64,000 bases of DNA from Lactobacillus sp. CBA3606 (GTDB lineage Bacteria; Bacillota; Bacilli; Lactobacillales; Lactobacillaceae). Below the pieces are notes generated by a model. That model ran no database searches. It worked only from the letters and a program-made list of their open reading frames with translations, and had not been told where the DNA came from. Positions 32,214 through 41,424 of the stretch are shown piece after piece. How positions within the stretch are numbered: the first letter of the stretch is position 1; each line of letters begins with the position of its first letter. Location: assembly GCF_002970935.1 (NCBI RefSeq), contig NZ_CP027194.1, positions 2,232,001 to 2,296,000 on the forward strand, read 5' to 3'. The position numbers and the translations under genes are program-made.

Positions 32214-33170
32214 TTATTCGGTGATAATTTTACTGTTTTGTTCCGCTAAGGCAGTTAAATGTTCAAATAAGATACCTTCTCGTAAGCCGTTTTGAGAAAA
32301 GGTCATCCGGTCAGCATCTAAGAAACGCATCAAGGTGATGGCCGGTATCATCCCGCCGACGATAATATCAGCCCGATCTTTAGCGAGCCCGGGAATCTTG
32401 GCCCGGCCCGTGGCATCTTGGGCTAAGATTTCATCAAAAGTGTGATAAATGTCAATGTCTTTTAAACGGTAGCCGTGAATCGCTTCAAAGTTCAGAAAAT
32501 CACTCTGGTGGCGATTGATTTTGGCAATGGTTCGGTTACTACCACCTAGACAAACTAAGGGGAGGTTCAGACCATTACGTAACCACCACACGCTATTAAA
32601 TAATTTATCAACAAAAGTCATCGCTTTAAATAATTGATTAGCAGGAATTTGATCAGCTAAGGCAAATTTTTCAGATAAACTAACGGCGCCAATCGGTAAA
32701 CTAATCAATTGTTTGGCCTGACCATTAACGATGAGGACTATTTCGCAACTGCCGCCGCCGGTATCCATCATGACACAATTGGTGCTTGGTAACGTGTTCA
32801 CCACACCCAGGTAGTCATAATAAGCTTCAGTGTTGCCGGGGATGACTTCGATGTCTAAGCCAAGTTCCGTTTTGACTTGCTTCAAAAACTTTTTTTGATT
32901 ACTCGCTTTCCGTGTCGCCGCGGTGGCAACCGCTTTAAGGGTCAAGTTTGGTAGTTCATCATAGACGGTTTTAAACGTTTTTAAGGCCGCAATAGTGCGG
33001 TCAATGGCAGCTGGTTGTAAGGTTGGTACCGCTGTGACATCCTCGTTCTCAGAGAGTCGTACCATTTCTTTGAGTCGATGGGTAACGGCATAACTACCAT
33101 CCGCTTGAATTTGCGTGATCGTCATCCGACATGAATTGGACCCTAAGTCAATTACGGCAAAATTTTCCAT
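32214..33170 (-). CDS. ppx: Exopolyphosphatase (Ppx/GppA family)
   Basis: A 318-residue Ppx/GppA phosphatase hydrolysing terminal phosphates from polyphosphate or the pppGpp gamma phosphate. The actin-like nucleotide-site motifs are intact: FAVIDLGSNSCRM at the N-terminus, MDTGGGSCEIVL near residue 140 and CLGGSNRTIAK near residue 215. It is a short form without the C-terminal HD domain. The gene starts three bases after ppk and is the last gene of the ppx2-ppk-ppx operon on the minus strand. It contrasts with the motif-poor paralogue at the operon start. Confidence 0.92.
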   Translation of the reverse strand: MENFAVIDLGSNSCRMTITQIQADGSYAVTHRLKEMVRLSENEDVTAVPTLQPAAIDRTIAALKTFKTVYDELPNLTLKAVATAATRKASNQKKFLKQVKTELGLDIEVIPGNTEAYYDYLGVVNTLPSTNCVMMDTGGGSCEIVLIVNGQAKQLISLPIGAVSLSEKFALADQIPANQLFKAMTFVDKLFNSVWWLRNGLNLPLVCLGGSNRTIAKINRHQSDFLNFEAIHGYRLKDIDIYHTFDEILAQDATGRAKIPGLAKDRADIIVGGMIPAITLMRFLDADRMTFSQNGLREGILFEHLTALAEQNSKIITE

Positions 33171-33173
33171 CTA

Positions 33174-35327
33174 TTAGGCATCTCCTTCATCGTTTAAAGG
33201 GTTCGGGTCATTTTTCGGGCTCATCATTGGAATAAATTGATGGGCGCTACTGGTTGGCGTTGGTGTGGGATGGTCGGCCGCCACTTTGAGCTCCGCTTGG
33301 TGCATGAAAGTCGCTTGTGAGTCTAAGGTTGGTAAGCCACGACGATCACACTTGACGTATTGATTGTCAGCTTGTAAAATCCGCGTTTTGACGGTGTCGT
33401 GCCACATGGTTTCAAAAATCGCTTGCGCACGGTCACGAATTTCTGGTTGCAAAAGTGGGAATAGCAATTCAACCCGCCGATTAAGATTACGGGTCATCAT
33501 ATCCGCACTGGCAAGGTAAATCTGTGGTTCACCGTCATTGCTAAAGTAGTAGATACGACTATGTTCTAGCAGGCGACCGATAATCGAATGAACCTCGATA
33601 TTATCAGAAACGCCTTTAATCCCCGTGCGTAAGCAACAAATACCGCGAATAATCAGTTGGATTTTCACGCCGGCATGTGAAGCTTCATAGAGCTTACTGA
33701 TAATTTGGGGATCGGATAGTGAATTCATCTTCATCTTGACCAGTGCTGGCCGTCCAGTTTTAGCAATCTCAATCTCGGCCGTTAACTTCTCGTTAATGAA
33801 GTCACGAATGCCATCGGGTGAAATATGCAATTTGTGGAAGTAGGGTGGTTCAGAATAGCCAGACAACATGTTGAAAATGTTGGAAGCATCAATCCCCATA
33901 TCAGTATCAGCCGTGAAAAGGCCCATATCAGTGTAAAAGTGTGCGGTCACGTCGTTATAGTTCCCAGTCCCCATGTGCATGTAGCGTTTGATACCTTCAT
34001 TTTCCCGCCGCACCACTAAGGCTAACTTACAGTGAGTTTTGAGACCAATCAAGCCATAAATGACGTGACAACCCATTTCCTCTAACTTTTTAGCCCAATG
34101 AACGTTGTTTTCTTCATCAAAGCGCGCTTTAACCTCAACTAATACGGTAACTTGTTTGCCATTTTGGGCAGCTTGACCCAAGTACTTAATAATCGGTGAA
34201 TCTGCTGAAACTCGGTAGAGCGTCATTTTGATTGCTAAAACGTTCTTATCTTCAGCGGCTTCATGAATAAAGTCCACAACGGGCTGAAAGTCATCGTAAG
34301 GATATTGCATTAAAATATCATGGGCCTTGATGAGGTCAAAAATCGATTGTTCCCGGTAGACGGCTGGGTAATAAGCGTGATAAGCCGGGTAGTTCAAATC
34401 AGCGTGCCCGGTAACTGCTTTAACGAGCTTGGAAAGAAAAGTTAAGTCTAGTGGCCCGTTAATGACATACAGGGAACTTTCTTGACTGCCAAGTGCTTTA
34501 GTCAACCGGTTGCGTTGATGCTTGCTCATCGTTTTTTCAACTTCTAAGCGCATGACTTTACCATGTTCACGCATTTTAAGTTGCTTTTGGACTTCCTTTA
34601 ATAAATCGGAAGTATCTTCTTCAGCCACATCCAAGTCTAAATCCCGAATAACACGATAGGCACTAGTTTCTTTGACGGTGTAGTTAATAAATAATGAGCC
34701 GACAAATGCTTTAATAATGTCTTCAATCAGCATAAATTGATTTTCAGCGCCAGGTAAAACGACAACGCGAGGGAAGACATCCGGTACTTGCACGGTGGCA
34801 AATTTGCGTTCTTTTTTATTGCCATTTTTATAAATGCGGAGTGCAATATTTAATGTATTATTACCGATGAATGGGAATGGCCGTGAAGAATCATCGGCCA
34901 TCGGCGTTAGCGCTGGATATAATTCATCATCGAAATAATTTTTAACGAAATTATATTGGCTAGGGGTCAAGTCGTCGATTTTGAGTAACCGAATCCCGTG
35001 TTGTTCAAGCAAAGGTAATAAGGAACGGTTCAACGTGTTGTATTGTCGTTGGACCATTTCGTGGGCCTGGTCACTAATCGCCGCGACTTGTTCGGCTGGT
35101 GACATGCCAGCTGAATCCACTTGGGTGTAGTTGACCGAAATGAGTTTTCGCAATGAGGCCACCCGCACGGTGAAAAATTCATCAAGGTTACTTTGCGTGA
35201 TACTCAAAAAACGGACCCGTTCTAGTAGTGGATTGTCCTTATCCCGGGCTTCACCTAAGACCCGATAGTTAAAGTCCATCCAGCTTAATTCGCGATTGGT
35301 GTAATAACTTTCTTTATGATAATTCAT
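33174..35327 (-). CDS. ppk: Polyphosphate kinase 1
   Basis: A 717-residue PPK1, which reversibly polymerises the ATP gamma phosphate into polyphosphate. N-terminal domain: RELSWMDFNYRVLGEARD. The catalytic C1/C2 domains show PYDDFQPVVDFI, KTHCKLALVVRRE, RYMHMGTGNYND (with the autophosphorylated His nearby) and SIIGRLLEHSRIYYF (second conserved His). A C-terminal tail of about 35 residues, rich in Pro/Ser/Asn, is extra. It begins one base after ppx2 ends and is followed by ppx. In lactobacilli polyphosphate supports stress tolerance. Confidence 0.96.
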   Translation of the reverse strand: MNYHKESYYTNRELSWMDFNYRVLGEARDKDNPLLERVRFLSITQSNLDEFFTVRVASLRKLISVNYTQVDSAGMSPAEQVAAISDQAHEMVQRQYNTLNRSLLPLLEQHGIRLLKIDDLTPSQYNFVKNYFDDELYPALTPMADDSSRPFPFIGNNTLNIALRIYKNGNKKERKFATVQVPDVFPRVVVLPGAENQFMLIEDIIKAFVGSLFINYTVKETSAYRVIRDLDLDVAEEDTSDLLKEVQKQLKMREHGKVMRLEVEKTMSKHQRNRLTKALGSQESSLYVINGPLDLTFLSKLVKAVTGHADLNYPAYHAYYPAVYREQSIFDLIKAHDILMQYPYDDFQPVVDFIHEAAEDKNVLAIKMTLYRVSADSPIIKYLGQAAQNGKQVTVLVEVKARFDEENNVHWAKKLEEMGCHVIYGLIGLKTHCKLALVVRRENEGIKRYMHMGTGNYNDVTAHFYTDMGLFTADTDMGIDASNIFNMLSGYSEPPYFHKLHISPDGIRDFINEKLTAEIEIAKTGRPALVKMKMNSLSDPQIISKLYEASHAGVKIQLIIRGICCLRTGIKGVSDNIEVHSIIGRLLEHSRIYYFSNDGEPQIYLASADMMTRNLNRRVELLFPLLQPEIRDRAQAIFETMWHDTVKTRILQADNQYVKCDRRGLPTLDSQATFMHQAELKVAADHPTPTPTSSAHQFIPMMSPKNDPNPLNDEGDA

Positions 35328-35328
35328 A

Positions 35329-36858
35329 TTAACGAACCCCCCGACGTTTGATGACAGGTGTTAGGCCGAAGACCTCCTTAAAGAATTCCGACTTTTGCGA
35401 GAACACCCAATTTTCTAAAAATAGATCGTCATGTGCATAACACGTAATGACCACCCGTGGATTTTTGATGGAAACGGATATTTTATTGATCTTTTGTTGC
35501 CGACCATCATCTAAAGCATCCGCGATTCTTAAAATAGCGGATAACTTTGAAACGACTAAACGTTGTTCTAAACTCATGTGCTCAAAATGCTTAATATCCT
35601 TCGAAGGCGTTTGGGCACTGTGATAACGGGCGATGGTCGCAATTGTTTGCTTCTCCATATTCGTTAGCCCGGTTAATTCCGTCGCTCGTAAAACATAATC
35701 TGAGTGCATGTAATGTTGATGCGGGTCAATATAACTACCGATGTCGTGAACAATTGCGGCCACTTGTAATAATAGCCGCTCACGTTTACCAAGGTGGTGT
35801 AGTGGCTTGAGTTGATCGAATAAGTGCAAGGAGAATTTCGTCACGAGATCACGGTGCTTCGGTTCAACGTTATAGCGACTGGCTAGATTTTTAGCCGCCG
35901 TGACAATTTGATCATTAAAGTTATATTTTTTATAACCTAATTTTACGGCTTCTTGAATGATAAGCCCATCTAATGCTGTTACATTACCGAACCAAATGGT
36001 CTTAGCTGCGGTTAGTTGTAACAATTCATTAATTAATAATAGTTCAGGAATGATTAAGCGCACATCCGCTTCATCGACTTCATATTTGTCCATTAAGTAT
36101 TGATCGGAGGCATTGATGGCATCTTGATAAAGGGCCTGAAAATCGGCTTTGCTTAATTCTTTAACGCCGGCTTTATTTTGTTCTTGGCGAAATAAATTTG
36201 AAAACGGTGGGACGCCTAACATGACGACATTACTAGGTTGCTGGCGGGTGGCCGGTAAGAATCGGCCAAAGTCGTCAATCTGACTAGAAATATAGTCGTC
36301 CAAAACCTCAACATAATTGGGGACACTGGATTGTAAATCTTCTAGGACTTCAGCAATTCGGACGGGGCCTAACCGGAGACTACGTGAAAAGACAAAAGCA
36401 CCTTGGTCGTAGTGCGAAATACCAACACTGCCAGAGTTAATGCCTAGTAAATAGGTGGGTGCTTGACTCATTTGTTTGAACTTCGGAAAGTGGACGGCGA
36501 CTGCGGCCGAACGTAAATATGTTTCTTGGCTACTAGATAACCAGTCAATCTTTAGGCCTGTGCGGACTAACAACTGATCTTGAATGTAGTCGGCATTGTT
36601 AGCGGATGACAGGGACCAGGACCCCCATAAATGAAAATCACTGACGCCATAATCATGCATGATTTGGATGAAGCCAGTTAGCGCCTGAGCGGCCTGTTCG
36701 ACCGAATCATAATCAATCGTATGTTGGTCGTAAATATCTTCACCTAATGAAACGTCAGAACGGACCCGTTCAATCTGGCGGAGGGTACGTAAATTTACAA
36801 TTGAGAGTTCAATACTTTGCACATTAATCATCATAATACCAAATAGTTTTGCTGCCAT
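35329..36858 (-). CDS. Ppx/GppA-like protein with HD domain and degenerate phosphatase motifs
   Basis: A 509-residue relative of long exopolyphosphatases. The C-terminal HD domain is present, with AAIVHDIGSYIDPHQHYMHSD near residue 370. The N-terminal actin-like part has lost key residues: FGIMMINVQSIELS replaces the DIGSNS phosphate-1 motif, GINSGSVGIS replaces DIGGGS, and MLGVPPFSN replaces the LGG adenosine motif. Polyphosphatase activity is therefore doubtful; a regulatory or binding role is inferred. It heads the ppx2-ppk-ppx operon, with a G-rich ribosome binding site before the ATG. No frameshift or stop disrupts it. Confidence 0.85.
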   Translation of the reverse strand: MAAKLFGIMMINVQSIELSIVNLRTLRQIERVRSDVSLGEDIYDQHTIDYDSVEQAAQALTGFIQIMHDYGVSDFHLWGSWSLSSANNADYIQDQLLVRTGLKIDWLSSSQETYLRSAAVAVHFPKFKQMSQAPTYLLGINSGSVGISHYDQGAFVFSRSLRLGPVRIAEVLEDLQSSVPNYVEVLDDYISSQIDDFGRFLPATRQQPSNVVMLGVPPFSNLFRQEQNKAGVKELSKADFQALYQDAINASDQYLMDKYEVDEADVRLIIPELLLINELLQLTAAKTIWFGNVTALDGLIIQEAVKLGYKKYNFNDQIVTAAKNLASRYNVEPKHRDLVTKFSLHLFDQLKPLHHLGKRERLLLQVAAIVHDIGSYIDPHQHYMHSDYVLRATELTGLTNMEKQTIATIARYHSAQTPSKDIKHFEHMSLEQRLVVSKLSAILRIADALDDGRQQKINKISVSIKNPRVVITCYAHDDLFLENWVFSQKSEFFKEVFGLTPVIKRRGVR

Positions 36859-36983
36859 TTTTAATATCCCCCCATTAAATCATTTAAGTATGCTAATTGA
36901 TTGTGACGTGCCGCAACTAATTAGCTTCGGTTAGCTTTAATAGTTAACATACGTAAAAAAGCTATAAAGTTCATCAAAAAAAT

Positions 36984-37030
36984 TAAAAAAAGCGTGGTTC
37001 GGAAGCAACTCGAGTTGTTCCTGAACCACA
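36984..37030 (-). terminator. Terminator of licD-like gene
   Basis: On the minus strand GTGGTTCAGG...CCGAACCAC encloses an inner AACAACTCGAGTTGCTT stem; a run of seven T follows. Confidence 0.85.
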
Positions 37031-37037
37031 CTAGTGA

Positions 37038-37850
37038 CTATTGTAAGCTGTCATGATTATTAATGATTAGTTTGTTCAGATGTTTTTCAACTCGTTGATT
37101 TTCTGGTGGCAGTTGCATGTAATCACCATACATCCGCGTCAAGATAGCATCGTAAGCCTGTGGAATCTTAACTTGCATTGATTCGAAGGGTGCGAGTTCT
37201 AACTGCGTTAATTCGGCGTAAGAGAGAATCTCTTTGTCATAATCGTATTGCGATGCTAGATTTTTATAAGTCCGCGAATCAGACTGTTCATATAGCCGCA
37301 TGTAGCCTTCACGTTCTTGTTTAAGACGATTGACCTCGGCTAGTTGTTGCGGTGTTCGCTTAATTAATCGTTGCCGTAACGGCGTTTTTACAAAGTTATA
37401 ATTTAAACGTAACAAAATGGCTGCGTCCGCCAATTTATAATGCATGAGTTGGGAGCGACGGAGATCTTCATCCGCTGGAATTTTATCAAACGGAAAGATG
37501 TCGACAAAAACCCCTTTAAAAGCATTATTGACGTTATTTTTTTCTTCAATATACGTATTAACATCCAATAGCTTCATATAACTGAGCCCATAATCGGGAT
37601 CACTAGCGCCAGTTTGTAAGAAAAAAGCATTAGGGTCTAAGTGGCGATTGGCAACAGTTAAAAATCGTTGATAGTCTTCTCGGCGCATCCCGATATCAAT
37701 ATCATCGTCCCAAGGAATAAAGCCTTGATGACGGATGGCGCCCAGTAAGGAACCACCAATTAAAAAGTAATCAATGTGTTCCGCATCGCAGATGTTAACG
37801 ACGGTCTGCATTAAGCGTAATTCGACTTGATGCAACGATGTCAGCGACAT
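37038..37850 (-). CDS. LicD family phosphotransferase-like protein
   Basis: A 270-residue LicD-family (Fukutin-like) protein of the nucleotidyltransferase fold. These enzymes transfer phosphorylcholine or related phospho-groups to cell-surface polysaccharides such as teichoic acids. The motif GGSLLGAIRHQGFIPWDDDI followed by DIGMRREDYQRF near residues 32-65 is complete, including the metal-binding DDD. There is no signal or membrane helix. It is monocistronic. The choline pathway (licABC) is not in the window, so the transferred group is unknown. Confidence 0.9.
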   Translation of the reverse strand: MSLTSLHQVELRLMQTVVNICDAEHIDYFLIGGSLLGAIRHQGFIPWDDDIDIGMRREDYQRFLTVANRHLDPNAFFLQTGASDPDYGLSYMKLLDVNTYIEEKNNVNNAFKGVFVDIFPFDKIPADEDLRRSQLMHYKLADAAILLRLNYNFVKTPLRQRLIKRTPQQLAEVNRLKQEREGYMRLYEQSDSRTYKNLASQYDYDKEILSYAELTQLELAPFESMQVKIPQAYDAILTRMYGDYMQLPPENQRVEKHLNKLIINNHDSLQ

Positions 37851-38038
37851 ACTTTCAGCTCCTTTTCGTAAGCGGTTTAGCTAATTCCATCATACACTTT
37901 GTCGGCTTAAATTGTTAGATAGGATGCTTTACGTTGTAAAAAAAAGGGGTTCAATATAGGAATTAATGCAGAATAGTTAAAGGTGTGTTATATTTTACAA
38001 ACGAGTTAATGGTTAGATGAGAAAGGGTCGTGGTAACA

Positions 38039-38509
38039 ATGAATAATGCGGAACTTGATAAGTTGTTGAATACCTACTTTGATGCCTATCAGAAAACATT
38101 GACAATGATGACTGACTTAGTTGCCTGGCCATTGAGTCAAAATCAGCTTTCTTTTGAACAATTCTTGATTTTAAGACGTATTGCAACGGTTAATCAAGTC
38201 ACCTTAAATGATATTGCGGTGCAACGGCAGGTGACACGGAGTGCGATTTCACGGCAGATTAAGTCGTTGTTAGCTTTGCACTATGTCTTTCAGGTGCCTG
38301 ATCAACAAGACAGACGCCGGTTATATTTGCATTTGACCGAGCAGGGGCAACGGATTGAATCTTTAATTGACCGAGCCATTACCCAACATTTTGATATGTG
38401 GGTTAAAAAATTGGGGGATACACAAATTGCGGGGGTCCTCGGGCAGGTCATTACTTTGAATCAACAAGTTGAACAGTTAGAACAACAGAAGCATTCAACC
38501 GAGTCCTAA
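38039..38509 (+). CDS. MarR family transcriptional regulator
   Basis: A 156-residue winged-helix regulator. The DNA-recognition region is RQVTRSAISRQIKSLLALHY, followed by the wing QQDRRRLYLHLTEQGQ. It is similar along its length to the MarR gene at 14218. A GTG at 38030 is in frame, but AAAGGG at 38022-38027 suits the ATG at 38039. It diverges from licD; the palindrome-like TTTACGTTGTAAA upstream (about 37930) might be an operator. Ligand and targets are unknown. Confidence 0.87.
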   Translation: MNNAELDKLLNTYFDAYQKTLTMMTDLVAWPLSQNQLSFEQFLILRRIATVNQVTLNDIAVQRQVTRSAISRQIKSLLALHYVFQVPDQQDRRRLYLHLTEQGQRIESLIDRAITQHFDMWVKKLGDTQIAGVLGQVITLNQQVEQLEQQKHSTES

Positions 38510-38513
38510 AGTT

Positions 38514-38563
38514 AAAAAGCGGTGCCTCGTAACCAGCTAGGGTTGTGAGGCGCCGCTTTTTTT
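38514..38563 (+). terminator. Terminator after marR
   Basis: AAAAAGCGGTGCCTC (38514-38528) / GAGGCGCCGCTTTTT (38547-38561) with further T residues. Confidence 0.9.
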
Positions 38564-38600
38564 GCCACCGGTGGCACGTAAAACCGAACATTTACTAGAC

Positions 38601-38762
38601 TTAATGCCGGAAAAAGTTACAATAGATGCCCTCACAAGCTTCTAAGAACATCCCAATGCCCATTAAATACATGGCGGCCATGTTATGCATGGTCAAAACG
38701 AGTCCTAATAAGATGGTATACAGAATTAAGAAAAAAATGGCACTAAATTTTGAACTAGCCAA
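38601..38762 (-). CDS. Small membrane protein, about 53 residues
   Basis: A short minus-strand frame preceded by a very strong GGGGGAGG ribosome binding site. From TTG 38762 (9 bases after GGAGG) it encodes MASSKFSAIFFLILYTILLG..., with one or two hydrophobic helices, Met-rich LTMHNMAAMYLMGIGM, and a Cys-containing end EACEGIYCNFFRH. An ATG at 38771 would add three residues but lies directly against the ribosome binding site. The Shine-Dalgarno strength, the length of clean frame and the hydrophobic pattern support a real gene. Function unknown; it may be translated as a regulatory microprotein. Confidence 0.55.
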   Translation of the reverse strand: MASSKFSAIFFLILYTILLGLVLTMHNMAAMYLMGIGMFLEACEGIYCNFFRH

Positions 38763-38876
38763 ACTGATCATCCTCCCCCAACGATAAAAACCTTAGTTAA
38801 AGACATGTAATCACTTACATCTTAAACCAACTGGCGTTAAATTAAAAATAGAATGTAATATTGAACTAAATTAATT

Positions 38877-38889
38877 AGTGTTCGGATAT
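38877..38889 (-). promoter_or_regulatory. Candidate PurBox (PurR site) upstream of the purine permease
   Basis: The minus strand reads ATATCCGAACACT, matching the PurBox AWWWCCGAACWWT at 12 of 13 positions, and abuts the -35 of the permease promoter. A weaker plus-strand match (AAACACGAACGTT) lies at about 38938-38950. Confidence 0.5.
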
Positions 38890-38917
38890 TGCATTTAATA
38901 ATGGACAATGATACTAT
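38889..38917 (+). promoter_or_regulatory. Promoter of the purine permease gene
   Basis: TTGCAT (38889-38894), 17-bp spacer, TACTAT (38912-38917). Confidence 0.55.
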
Positions 38918-38995
38918 TAAAAATGTTGTAAGAGAGAAAAACACGAACGTTTACAGATGTGCAAAAGCTATTATTTTAATTATCTGGAGGAAATT

Positions 38996-40303
38996 ATGAA
39001 TAAAATTGCCGCATATTTTAATTTTTCAGAACTGAAGACGTCGATGCGAACAGAAACGGTCGCTGGATTGACAACCTTTGTCTCGATGGCTTATATCTTG
39101 TTTGTTAACCCGAGTGTCTTAGGTGCTTCTGGGATGGATCAAGGGGCCGTCTTCACTGCAACGGCGTTAGCTTCTGCTTTAGGCTGTTTACTCATGGGAT
39201 TAGTCGCTAAGTATCCGATTGCGATTGCACCAGGGTTAGGGGTCAATGCTTTCTTCACGTATTCCGTGGTTATCGGGATGGGTGTTAAGTGGGAAACGGC
39301 TTTAGCTGGTGTGTTCGTGGCGTCGATCATCTTCATCATTATTACGATCTTCAAGTTGCGTGAAATGATTATTGATGCGATTCCACGGGATATGAAGTTA
39401 GCTATCTCGGCTGGGATTGGTTTCTTCATTGCTTTCATCGGGTTGCATGGCGGTGGTTTGATTGTTGCCAACAAGTCAACTGTAGTTGGTCTAGGTTCAT
39501 TGAGTGTCGGTACGACATGGTTAACCATCTTTGGGTTAATCGTAACGTTGATCTTAATGAGCCGTAAAGTTCCCGGTGGGATCTTTATTGGGATGGTCTT
39601 AACCTCGATTTTGGGCTTGGTGACTGGCTTGATTAAAATGCCAACTCATTTGGTTTCAGCGGCACCATCCTTAAAGCCGACCTTTGGGGTTGCGCTAGCA
39701 CATATTGGCGATATTAATAGCTTACAATTAGTGATTGTTGTCTTGACGTTCCTGTTGGTTACGTTCTTTGATACTGCTGGGACGTTGGTCGGCTTGGCTG
39801 AACAAGCTGGCTTTATGAAGGATAATAAGATGCCACGGGTCGGAAAAGCCTTAATGGCTGACTCAACATCGATGTTAGTCGGTTCCGTTTTAGGGACTTC
39901 CCCAACTTCAGCTTATGTTGAATCATCTGCTGGGATTGCCGTGGGTGGTCGTTCTGGGATGAGTGCGGTGGTGACAGGAATCTTGTTCTTGTTAGGCTTG
40001 TTCTTCTCACCATTGTTGAACGTGGTCACCACGCAAGTAACGGCGCCAGCGCTAATTATTGTCGGGGTATTGATGGCACAATCTTTGAAGCAGATTCAAT
40101 GGGATCGTTTTGAAATCGCAGTGCCAGCCTTCTTAACTGTTATCGGGATGCCGTTAACTTATAGTATCTCGGATGGGATTGCGTTAGGGTTCATCAGTTA
40201 TGTGATTACGATGGTAGCAACGAAGCATGCCAAAGAAGTTCATCCGTTAATGTACGTGTTGTTCTTCGTCTTCATCTTATTCCTCTGGATTTTGAATGTT
40301 TAA
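38996..40303 (+). CDS. NCS2/AzgA-type purine (guanine/hypoxanthine) permease
   Basis: A 435-residue polytopic permease with about 12-14 helices of the AzgA-like NCS2 branch (PbuG/PbuO), importing guanine, hypoxanthine or adenine with protons. Signatures: TVAGLTTFVSMAYILFVNP, APGLGVNAFFTYSVV, FFDTAGTLVGLAEQAGFM and GTSPTSAYVESSAGIAVGG. The frame extends back to 38957, but CTGGAGG precedes the ATG at 38996. A PurBox-like site upstream suggests PurR control. It is monocistronic, ended by the hairpin at 40318-40355. Confidence 0.92.
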   Translation: MNKIAAYFNFSELKTSMRTETVAGLTTFVSMAYILFVNPSVLGASGMDQGAVFTATALASALGCLLMGLVAKYPIAIAPGLGVNAFFTYSVVIGMGVKWETALAGVFVASIIFIIITIFKLREMIIDAIPRDMKLAISAGIGFFIAFIGLHGGGLIVANKSTVVGLGSLSVGTTWLTIFGLIVTLILMSRKVPGGIFIGMVLTSILGLVTGLIKMPTHLVSAAPSLKPTFGVALAHIGDINSLQLVIVVLTFLLVTFFDTAGTLVGLAEQAGFMKDNKMPRVGKALMADSTSMLVGSVLGTSPTSAYVESSAGIAVGGRSGMSAVVTGILFLLGLFFSPLLNVVTTQVTAPALIIVGVLMAQSLKQIQWDRFEIAVPAFLTVIGMPLTYSISDGIALGFISYVITMVATKHAKEVHPLMYVLFFVFILFLWILNV

Positions 40304-40317
40304 AAACTAATGATAAC

Positions 40318-40355
40318 AAAAACGCCTGCGAGATTAAGCCTCGTGGGCGTTTTTA
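40318..40355. terminator. Bidirectional terminator between permease and peptidase genes
   Basis: AAAAACGCCTGCGAG / CTCGTGGGCGTTTTT around a 7-base loop between convergent genes. Confidence 0.87.
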
Positions 40356-40366
40356 GGTGATACTGG

Positions 40367-41272
40367 TTATTTGTTGAATTGATCAGCTTCAACATCTTTA
40401 ATGAATTGTTCCAAATGATCAAAGTAAACGGGGGCATTATCAATCATATGATGATGACCACCATTTGGGGTTGTTACTAAACGAGAATTAGGAATGTCGC
40501 GGGCCATTCGTCTAGCCGAAGCTAATGGCATGGTCTCATGTTCACCGAACGTTAATAGCGTTGGCACCTTGATGTTGTGGATTTGATCACGAATATCCCA
40601 TTCTTTGAGCTTACCAGTGATGACAAATTCATTATCACCTTGGAAGGCGTTGTAGACCGGAGTCCCAGTAGTATCAATCAGATGTGAGATAGCTTTGGGT
40701 TGTTTCCGATCAACGTAATTCGCATTTAAAACGTCGACGTATTTCTGATATTGAGGGTCGTTCCAGTTACCTTCAGCTTCTTTTTGTTTCATATAAGCGA
40801 CGGCATCGGCTGGCAAGCATTCTTCACGACACCTGTTGACGTTGACCACATATTCTTCAATATTGTCGACCATGCTGGAAATAATCGCACCCTTTAAGTG
40901 CTGACCATATTTCAAAGCATACATCATCGTTAAGGCGCCACCCCATGATTGGCCAATCAAGTAGAAGTTGTCCAAGCCCAGCTTTTGGCGAACTTCTTCA
41001 ACTTCTTCTAAAAAGTAGTCGTAAGTGAGGTATTTCTTAGCAATTTCTGGATCTGAATAATCAGGTTGGTCGGAATACCATGAACCTAATTGATCATACA
41101 TGGTAACTTGAACGCCTAAGTCGGCTAACTTTTCGCCAAAGTTTTCCCAGTATTCATGATTACCACCAGGGCCGCCGTGGAGACAAAGTAATTTAATGTC
41201 GCCGTGACCTTGCGTATTGGTCCATAAATGGTAGCCGTTATCGAGAGTCAAAATTGTTGTCCCTTGTTTCAA
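40367..41272 (-). CDS. Proline iminopeptidase-like alpha/beta hydrolase (S33)
   Basis: A protein of about 301 residues of the proline-specific S33 peptidase family, which releases N-terminal proline from peptides. The oxyanion motif is LHGGPGGNHEYWENF, the nucleophile elbow GQSWGGALTMM, and the His is near the C-terminus in PNGGHHHMID. The TTG at 41272 is favoured because AGGTG lies 6 bases before it; a GTG at 41281 is in frame with a poorer site. It is cytoplasmic with no signal peptide. With PepX downstream in the window, it fits the proline-peptide catabolism of milk or plant lactobacilli. Confidence 0.85.
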   Translation of the reverse strand: MKQGTTILTLDNGYHLWTNTQGHGDIKLLCLHGGPGGNHEYWENFGEKLADLGVQVTMYDQLGSWYSDQPDYSDPEIAKKYLTYDYFLEEVEEVRQKLGLDNFYLIGQSWGGALTMMYALKYGQHLKGAIISSMVDNIEEYVVNVNRCREECLPADAVAYMKQKEAEGNWNDPQYQKYVDVLNANYVDRKQPKAISHLIDTTGTPVYNAFQGDNEFVITGKLKEWDIRDQIHNIKVPTLLTFGEHETMPLASARRMARDIPNSRLVTTPNGGHHHMIDNAPVYFDHLEQFIKDVEADQFNK

Positions 41273-41424
41273 ATGGATCACCTAATTTCTTAATAGTTAG
41301 TCATTATACTACCACTGTTAACGGACTGGGGTCAAAGCAACTGGGGTGAGTGACGATGAGCTGTTGCGATTAGTTAACCAATATGGAATAATAGGTTAAC
41401 AAATTAAAAAGGTGAGGTTATCAG

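Noticed and set aside
38772-38995. Purine riboswitch before the purine permease
   Set aside because: The conserved purine-aptamer loops are not present; PurBox matches explain regulation better.
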